Origin: Pseudopithomyces maydicus
Lineage: Eukaryota; Ascomycota; Dothideomycetes; Pleosporales; Didymosphaeriaceae
Length of the DNA: 64,000 bases
Assembly: GCA_026873275.1 (NCBI GenBank)
Contig: JANTUC010000004.1
Coordinates: 2,604,001 to 2,668,000 of the forward strand
Direction: 5' to 3'
The translations under genes were made by a program, and so were the position numbers. Position 1 is the first letter of the stretch; every line of letters begins with the position of its first letter. Below are positions 57,494 through 64,000 of this stretch, piece after piece. The notes beneath the pieces were generated by a model that had not been told where the DNA came from, searched no databases, and saw only the letters and a list, made by a program, of their open reading frames with translations.

Positions 57494-59317
57494 ATGCACG
57501 TCCCCTGGACCACCTGGACAACCGCCTGCGCCATTCTCCCCCTCGCATCCGCGTTCTACCCGTACTCGCCCCCGCCCGCTGGGTCCTCGAGAAGCACGCC
57601 CGAGCGCAGAGACGCTGCGCCACATGCCCGCCTAAATCTGAATCTAAATCTCAACGCTCGGAGCGCGGCGAGCAGAAGAGCAGGAGCGGGAGCAGGAGCA
57701 GGAGCAGGAGCAGGAGCACTCACGCTGCCGCTACGCCGTGTGCCGCTGCGGCCCCGCGAGAACGAGTACGACGTCGTAGAGAGCAAGGACCCGGGGAGGG
57801 GGACAGCGTGGCGGTGGACCAGGATGGGAACGATATCAGTTATATGGCGGCGGTGAGGATCGGGGGCTCGGAGGAGGAGTATAGGCTTTTGCTCGACTCG
57901 GCGGCGAGTAATACGTGGGTTATGGGCGGGGGTGTAAGAGCGAGGCGTGTGGGAGGCATAATACGTTTGGGGAGGGGGATTCCGGGTCGTTGGAGGTGAG
58001 TTGGATATTTATATACATCCCTTCCTCTCCTTTCCTTTCCGTCGTCCCGTCTCATCTTGTATAAGATGCATACATTTATGGAGAGGCACGCATACATAGC
58101 AGAGCCACCCACACTAACCCCCTCCCAGACCTCCCCAACCCCCTTCTCAATAACCTACGGCACGGGCTCCGTCTCAGGCACCTCCGCCCACGACACGCTG
58201 CACATTGGCCCGCTCTCCACCCCTCTCACCTTCGGCCTCGCGACCAACGTCTCCACCGAATTCTCCTCCTACCCCATGGACGGCATCCTGGGCCTCGGCA
58301 AAAGCGCAACCGCATCCTCCCTCGCCGCCCCGCAGCTCATCGAGGCCCTCGCCGCCGCATCCCTCATCCCCAAACGCCTCTACGGCATCCATCTCAGCCG
58401 CGCCAGCGACGGCGCCGCCGACGGGGAATTGAATCTCGGCGCCCTGAACGACGCGCTGTATGATGGGAGTATGAACTGGGTGGGTGCGCTGGCGAACGAC
58501 GACGGGTTCTGGGAGGTTGCGGTCGAGGATGCGGGGGCCGGCGAGGCGATGGCGGGGTTCGAGGGGAAGGCTAAGTCTGCGATCATCGATACGGGGACGT
58601 CGTATATGTTCATGCCGCCCGCCGATGCCGCCGCCTTGCACGACCTCGTCCCGGGCGCGGAGAAGGACGGCGAGGCGTTCACGGTCCCTTGCGATACGAG
58701 GGTGCAGTTGAAGCTCAAGTTTGGCGCAGTCACGTATGCGGTGCAGAGTAAGGATTGGGTGGGCGGCACGACGGAGGGCGGGTGCAGGAGTAATGTGTTT
58801 GGGCGGAAGACGTTTGGCGAGGATCAGTGGTTGCTCGGGGATGTGTTTTTGAAGAATGTGTATGCGGGGTTTGATTACGAGGCGGGGAAGGTCGGGTTTG
58901 GGGTTAAGAGTGAGAAGGAGGAGGGTGGAGATGGGAAGGCGTCGGCGAGTGCGGCGCAGACGACGAGTGGTGAGTTGCGCGTGGGCAGCACTGTTACATC
59001 CCCTATTTTCACGTCGGTGTCGGCATCGGTGTCGGCATCGGTATCGACACCTTCAACCCCTCCGATTCATCGCCCCCATCTACGAACCAGCCTTCTTACT
59101 CTCCTCCAGAATCTTCCTCTTCGGCTACGGGTACGCCTACGACCTCGGTAGGGGCCTTCATCCCCGCGGATGCATCGCCCACGTCGCCGCCTTCGTCGCA
59201 GAATGTGGCGGTTCAGTCCGGGGGCGCGGAGGAGGGACATACGGGGGAGCGGGTGCGCTGCGGGTGTCGATGATGGGGTTGGTGTGGGGGATGGTTGGTA
59301 TGGTGGTGATGGTGTAG
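57494..59317 (+). CDS. A1-family aspartic protease, probably GPI-anchored; four frame breaks
   Basis: Pepsin-type protease of the fungal CtsD/OpsB-like surface group. Exons 57494..57995 and 58129..59317, a 133-nt phase-0 intron. Signal peptide (TACAILPLASAFYPYSP), then a propeptide with an Ala-Gly hexamer-repeat stretch. The first active-site loop reads LLLDSAASNTWVMG (DSA rather than DTG, as in some fungal members), followed by a Cys loop (CKSEACGRHNTFG). The flap is SITYGTGSVSGT; the second active site is AIIDTGTSYMFMP. A Ser/Thr-rich stalk and a hydrophobic end (LRVSMMGLVWGMVGMVVMV) suggest a GPI signal. Missing single bases at G-runs 57798-57802 and 57928-57932, the C-run 59057-59060 and the G-run 59243-59247; corrected, both exons are divisible by three (564 residues). 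Confidence 0.82.
57680..57718 (+). repeat. GGAGCA hexamer tract in the protease propeptide
   Basis: Six tandem copies of a GGAGCA-type hexamer encoding alternating Ala-Gly; likely length-variable. Confidence 0.75.
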
Positions 59318-60261
59318 GTGATGTTTGAGATGAGATGAGATGAGACGATGTGTAATGTTTTTTGGATCTGGGAAATAGCGACTGGCGTTTTTGTGGGGTA
59401 ATTCTGGCTTTGGGTTGGGATATGGAGTTGGGGTTGAGCTTTGTGGATTTATTGGCGTTGAGTTGGTGTTTGGGTGATGAGGGGATGAACGAGGTGCTGG
59501 GGGTTGGGGAGTTCCGTTGGTTTCATCATCGCATCGCGTCGGACTGCATCGCATTGTATAGCATCGCATCGCATAGTGTAGCATCTATTCAGCATGTTTA
59601 GCATCGCTCTCAGCGTTTGAATGAATAAATGGATTAAAATATTTTTAGTCGTGTATTCTAGTACAGCTTGTGACGCTGTCCAGCAACACAAGCCCACAAT
59701 TCTAGAATCGCGTATGCAATGTTGGTATAACCTGGCCGGTCCTTTATGACGTTAAAAAAAGATTGATGCTAGGCCAACTTGTATAGCTTTGTAGTTAAAG
59801 CCTGTTTTCCTACACACGCAGCTAACATTCCAGCGAGTGAATAACGCTGGAAATTGGCGTATGAATATCATGTCGTGCCTCAAGCTCCTTCAAGTGTTGA
59901 AATATGCATATTCAAATTTGATTACATTCACAGAAGGCCCACATGAAGCGGATCAGGAGCTGAAGCTGTGGGAGCCTTAGGGTATCCTGATACGAGGTTG
60001 ACCGGTGAGAGCAATTTAATTCATTTGATAAGAGGTTGCGTGTAGCCAATCAACACCATGCATAGAGCTGCAAGGCTGAGGCGTAGCTACTCTGCTTCTC
60101 TAGTGCCACATTTTAGGCTTCAGTCGAGCGTTGCGCACGCATCACAGCTCATCTGCAACACCAGCACAAGCACGAATCAATATCTCTACATCTTCTGCTG
60201 TACGTAAACCGTAGCTACAATACTAAAAGCCTCGAGGTCGGAATACACAAACATTTGGAAG
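59318..60261. other. Intergenic region
   Basis: About 940 bp. A GATGAGATGAGATGAGA repeat at 59327-59345 and GCATCGCATCGC-type repeats at 59525-59585; AT-rich after 59620. No gene called. Confidence 0.4.
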
Positions 60262-62465
60262 ATGTCAACTTCAGCCTCGGAGAACAGTAGAAATGAGTCG
60301 AACACGGTCCCTCGGCCGAATCCTGATGTCACCAATGGTGCAACCTTCCATTCCTGTGAGCACTGTCGAGATTTTACACTCGACTTTGGACTTTCCATTG
60401 AAGAAATGGAGGAGATAATCGTTGCTCGCACAGGCAAATCTCTCAAAGAACTAGAGAGCATCAAAAGATTCCCATTGAATCTCAAACAATTGAGAGAAAA
60501 TAAAGAAAAAGCAGCCATTCTCAGTGTCACGGGAGCTCAGATCCATCAGAAAGCGTATGAGGGCTGCAAATTCTACGCTCATATATTGGGCAAAAACATA
60601 GTACCGAAAGATGATTCAATCGACGTTATATTCGCAGTCTTCAATGACTTTAGGCTGGTGTTAAGTTTTGGCCGCCTAGTCTCCCTTTCTGCTAGCCCTC
60701 CACTCTCACTTTTTGTTCCTAATGGTAAGACTTGAGTTATAAATTTTTCGTACAGGTGTACACGTATGACGAGCTCTAACGGCCAATAGACAATCCACTG
60801 GCCGAATGCATCCTCGGAAGACCTCTCCCAGTAGACCCTTGGTCAGAAAGCACGAGAGAGCAGGTCAGGCAATGGATGAGAATTTGCGATAGTCCCCATG
60901 ACATACGTCAGCCCGAGGAAGACTGTTTCTCGCCCACCCATCTGATTGAACTCTCGCCATGCTCGCCGGAATGTTCGTCAGAATGTTCATCAGAATGCTG
61001 TGGCTTTACATTACGTCTGAAGAAAAATATACAGGGACCAGTTTCTTACGCCGCTCTGAGCTATTGTTGGGGAGGCAACCAACGTTTGAAGGCCACGAAG
61101 TCCAACATACATGAGCTGCTAAACAGTATACCTTACGCTGAGATGCCAGCCACACTCCAAGATGCGGCTAAGGTTGCATTCGATCTCAACTTTCGATTCA
61201 TATGGATCGATGCTCTTTGCTTAATACAGGATTTGGATATTAACGAAGTGCACACGCTGATTGCCGAAATCCCAAATATATATCGGTATGCAACACTCAC
61301 AATTGCTGCACAATCCTCGCATACCGCGGGGGAGGGTTTTTTACATCCAAGAGATATCAGAAAGAGTATGGGATCTCGATTCGACGATCTCTGTGAATAT
61401 CAGATCGCGATCAAGAACCTTGGTGGCAAGTCAGGATTTGCTATGCTTTCGCTCTACCATGCATATGATCGCAAACCGATCAACAATAGAGCATGGACTC
61501 TCCAAGAACAGCTGCTATCACAAAGGTACCTTACATTCTCAAACATTACGACGGAATGGCAATCCTATAAAAATGGATTCAAAGATGAGTGTGGAGCAGA
61601 TGAAAATCTCTCATCAGGACGGTCGGTCTCCTCTCCTCTAGATTATGATAAGTTGATATATGATTGGAATATTCTTAATTCCTCTCAAGACTTGAATACA
61701 CACAAGCGACATGATGTCTGGATTGAATTAGTTTTCCAGTACACGTGTCGAAGCTTGAGTAATCCAGAAGACCGACCTATTGCTATATCCGCTTTAGCAA
61801 ATGTATTCGGCGATGCACAAGACTATATAGCAGGGCTATGGCTATCGAAATTATGCTACGGTCTATGTTGGAGACACGTACCCCCATCAGACAAGATTTT
61901 GTCAGGTTACTATGCTCCATCGTGGTCATGGTGGTCTGTCCAGGGAGTGGTCGATTGGAATTTCAGAATAAATAAGATGCACCAGGAACCTGAGTTTCGG
62001 CTAGTCGAGTATGAATCGAAGCTAGCCCATTTATCTGCTCCATTTGGTTACTTAGTCGATGCCTCGCTGCGAGTCGAAGCTCGTTGTGGTAAGGTCTTTG
62101 TCAGTGCCCATGAATTGGGGGAACATCGCTCCGATGAGAGAATTAAGTTGAAGTATGGAACTTTTGGTTCTGTTGAATGGAGTGGCAATGATTATCGTAA
62201 TAGCAACAATATTTTATGGGACAGGAGAGGAATGTGTTTCAAAGGACAGATTCTTCGGATTCTCGTACTGTTTGTGTCATCGAAAAGACATATTGGGGTC
62301 TTCGGGCTTTTGCTCACTGACGATAAGAGTGGTGAAAACGAACATGGTAACAGATGCCGCCGAGTCGGCACATTACATGTCACTAACTTCGGCGAGGATA
62401 AAGAGATGGCGAATTTCATAGATTGGCTAAAGGAACAGCCAGTTGAAACGCTCACCCTCGTCTAA
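60262..62465 (+). CDS. HET-domain (heterokaryon incompatibility) protein
   Basis: Member of the fungal HET family, whose domain triggers programmed cell death on non-self recognition; many members have no known specificity. Exons 60262..60724 and 60790..62465 with a 65-nt phase-1 intron, 712 residues, frame intact. The N-terminal 155 residues are helical and charged (HSCEHCRDFTLDFGLS). The HET domain lies at about 240-390: SYAALSYCWGGNQRL, LPATLQDA-type helix (MPATLQDAAKVAF), FRFIWIDALCLIQD, and RAWTLQEQLLSQRYL. The C-terminal part has no WD, NACHT or ankyrin repeat, so this is the stand-alone type. Codon usage is more AT-rich than in the neighbouring housekeeping genes, usual for this class. 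Confidence 0.9.
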
Positions 62466-64000
62466 TCAACATGTCAGGGACACTGCACGAATTGAGTTGG
62501 GGATTATATTTTCATAGTCACATAAATAAAACGACAATTCCATAATCTTCGTGCTATTTGACCCAAGTTTCAAAGCCCTCTTCTGCTGCGAATCATTCAA
62601 TTATTATGGTGAAGACCTAATCAAACCACACCAACAACAGCTAATGGCTAACTAGATATAACTAATGTATCAAAAAAGTATATTGGATAAGGAATGAGTA
62701 CAGTAGGATAATCGGAAGAAACGAAAATGGAGGAACATGCCAGGATGGTCGGTTCCAGCACCACGGCTGATTGTGGACACCACAAAAAGCTTAAGATGCT
62801 GCCTCGATATGCACCCCACCATCTTTCCACAAAAGAAAACTCTAACAGAAAACGCCTGGCAAATATGACCTCGTATCTCTGCTTAAATACCCTTTCGCTT
62901 ATCTCAAGCTCTCGCACTCGTCCATCAAGCTATCATCTCATTTCAAATAACCAAATAACCTCGATTATCCTCTTTCAGAACCTCTATCCTAACCAGGTAA
63001 ATGGCAACATATCCTCTATATGCCCAGACATACCCCCAAAGCTTTCTTCTAGGCAGCACTTTCCCCTGTAAGCCACTGGACACCTAACTTCCGGTGAACG
63101 ACCGCACGCACCCACGCCATGCCACGCACCTAGCATCTAGCAGCATATCCACCGATCGTACGCCTAACTGTATGACTCTTCTAATCACTATGCTGCCTAA
63201 AATTTAAGATTTCTTGCCAATTTCCCGCTTCTTTATGCACAGTCAAAGTGGCTGTGCACAACAGTGACACCAGTCCACTAGGCGGATTTGCTTGGCTGAC
63301 TTCTTGGGGTGGTTGGCCTGATTTTTTTAAGAAAATCTGGTGAGTTGGAAAGGTTTGATACGAGTTTTGACCTGTATGAAAATGGGTGTTAGGATTGTCT
63401 GTTTACGTATAGATGGAGGTGTGATCCAAGGGCAAAATGCGCATGGATATGTATCCACAGGCGGGGATGACTGTCCTCATATGTGTATTTACTAGCATCA
63501 AGCCATAGCTACACTCCCATTATACTCAGTTCACTATACCCACTAATTTGAGTTACCATTTAATTCCTCCAACAGATATACAGAGTCACCTTTAAATATT
63601 TGAAAGTGACGTCCAGAAGCTATTGCGGTGATTTACGCCCTTTCTATCTAATAGATATACTTTGTTCGACTTATTATAAGTCAGTTTCATACGACGGTAA
63701 CGAAAGACCAAACCACTAATATAAGTTTTAAATCTAAATTCTCTAGGAAATAAGGTCTTCTCTAAATATCTAACTACAGTTTTCATTCAAGCTTCTATCT
63801 AAATTATACACTAGATAGCATCACTTCTCCCCTCTCCCACTCTTTACTCTCTTTTCTCTCCCCTCAAAAACTAATAATTCCACTAATTAATCTTTGATAC
63901 TTTACTTCACTTTACCCTTTACACTTCACACCTTGTATATTCTATCCTATCCTACCCCTAAAGTAAGCTTAAGTTGAACTAAACAAAAATTCTTATTTAT
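62466..64000. other. AT-rich gene-free right end
   Basis: About 1.5 kb. From about 63540 the sequence becomes strongly AT-rich and TA-rich, as in RIP-affected repeat remnants. A 64-codon minus-strand frame at 63592-63786 could be a transposon fragment, but no family motif is visible. Confidence 0.4.

Noticed and set aside
1..64000. tRNA, rRNA or CRISPR features
   Set aside because: None recognised by eye; a tRNA scan would be needed to exclude a tRNA gene.

Overview
The window is nuclear DNA of a filamentous ascomycete (Pezizomycotina). A dothideomycete is likely, but that is inference. Genes carry short 45-150 nt spliceosomal introns (GT..AG with CTAAC-type branch sites). Fungal housekeeping genes (PEP12, SEC23, MVD1, NOP15, SMN, FMT1, CCZ1, NDC1) alternate with lineage-specific families typical of that group (small BTB/POZ proteins, DUF6594, HET, retropepsin-like and DUF7598 proteins). 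I see no bacterial-type operons, no CRISPR array and no rRNA.

Layout. 0-4.3 kb: NDC1 (5' part, running off the left edge), PEP12, a Ser/Thr-rich single-pass membrane protein and a small hypothetical gene. 5-8.4 kb: two BTB genes and an IFI6/IFI27-like membrane protein, all on the minus strand. 9.9-15.4 kb: a conserved block with SEC23, a cytochrome c-type heme lyase (CYT2-like) and mevalonate diphosphate decarboxylase. 15.9-21 kb: three more BTB genes on the plus strand around a four-helix membrane protein. 22.2-26.7 kb: a large enzyme in which an N-terminal SAM methyltransferase is fused to an adenylation-thiolation-thioesterase module; this is the most unusual gene here. 27.3-35.9 kb: NOP15, SMN, a secreted cupredoxin, a SERF-like small protein and an uncharacterised, probably lipid-anchored protein made of three diverged repeats. 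38.6-39.8 kb: a DUF7598 membrane protein. 40-51.9 kb: a gene-poor accessory stretch with two retropepsin-like genes, a DUF6594 gene and possible relics. 51.9-59.3 kb: FMT1, CCZ1 and a GPI-type aspartic protease. 60.3-62.5 kb: a HET-domain gene, then AT-rich sequence to the right edge.

A pattern crosses the whole window. At least sixteen single-base frame breaks interrupt otherwise well-conserved genes. Nearly all lie in runs of 4-6 identical bases, and most are a missing base. Allowing for one base at each site makes every affected coding length divisible by three. This points to homopolymer indels in the underlying assembly rather than to mass gene decay. Coordinates of affected genes are given as the full span, with the break positions stated.

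The genes do not form one pathway. The housekeeping genes serve secretion (SEC23), endosome/vacuole fusion (PEP12, CCZ1), nuclear pores (NDC1), sterol/isoprenoid supply (MVD1), mitochondrial cytochrome maturation and translation initiation (CYT2, FMT1), and RNP/ribosome assembly (SMN, NOP15).
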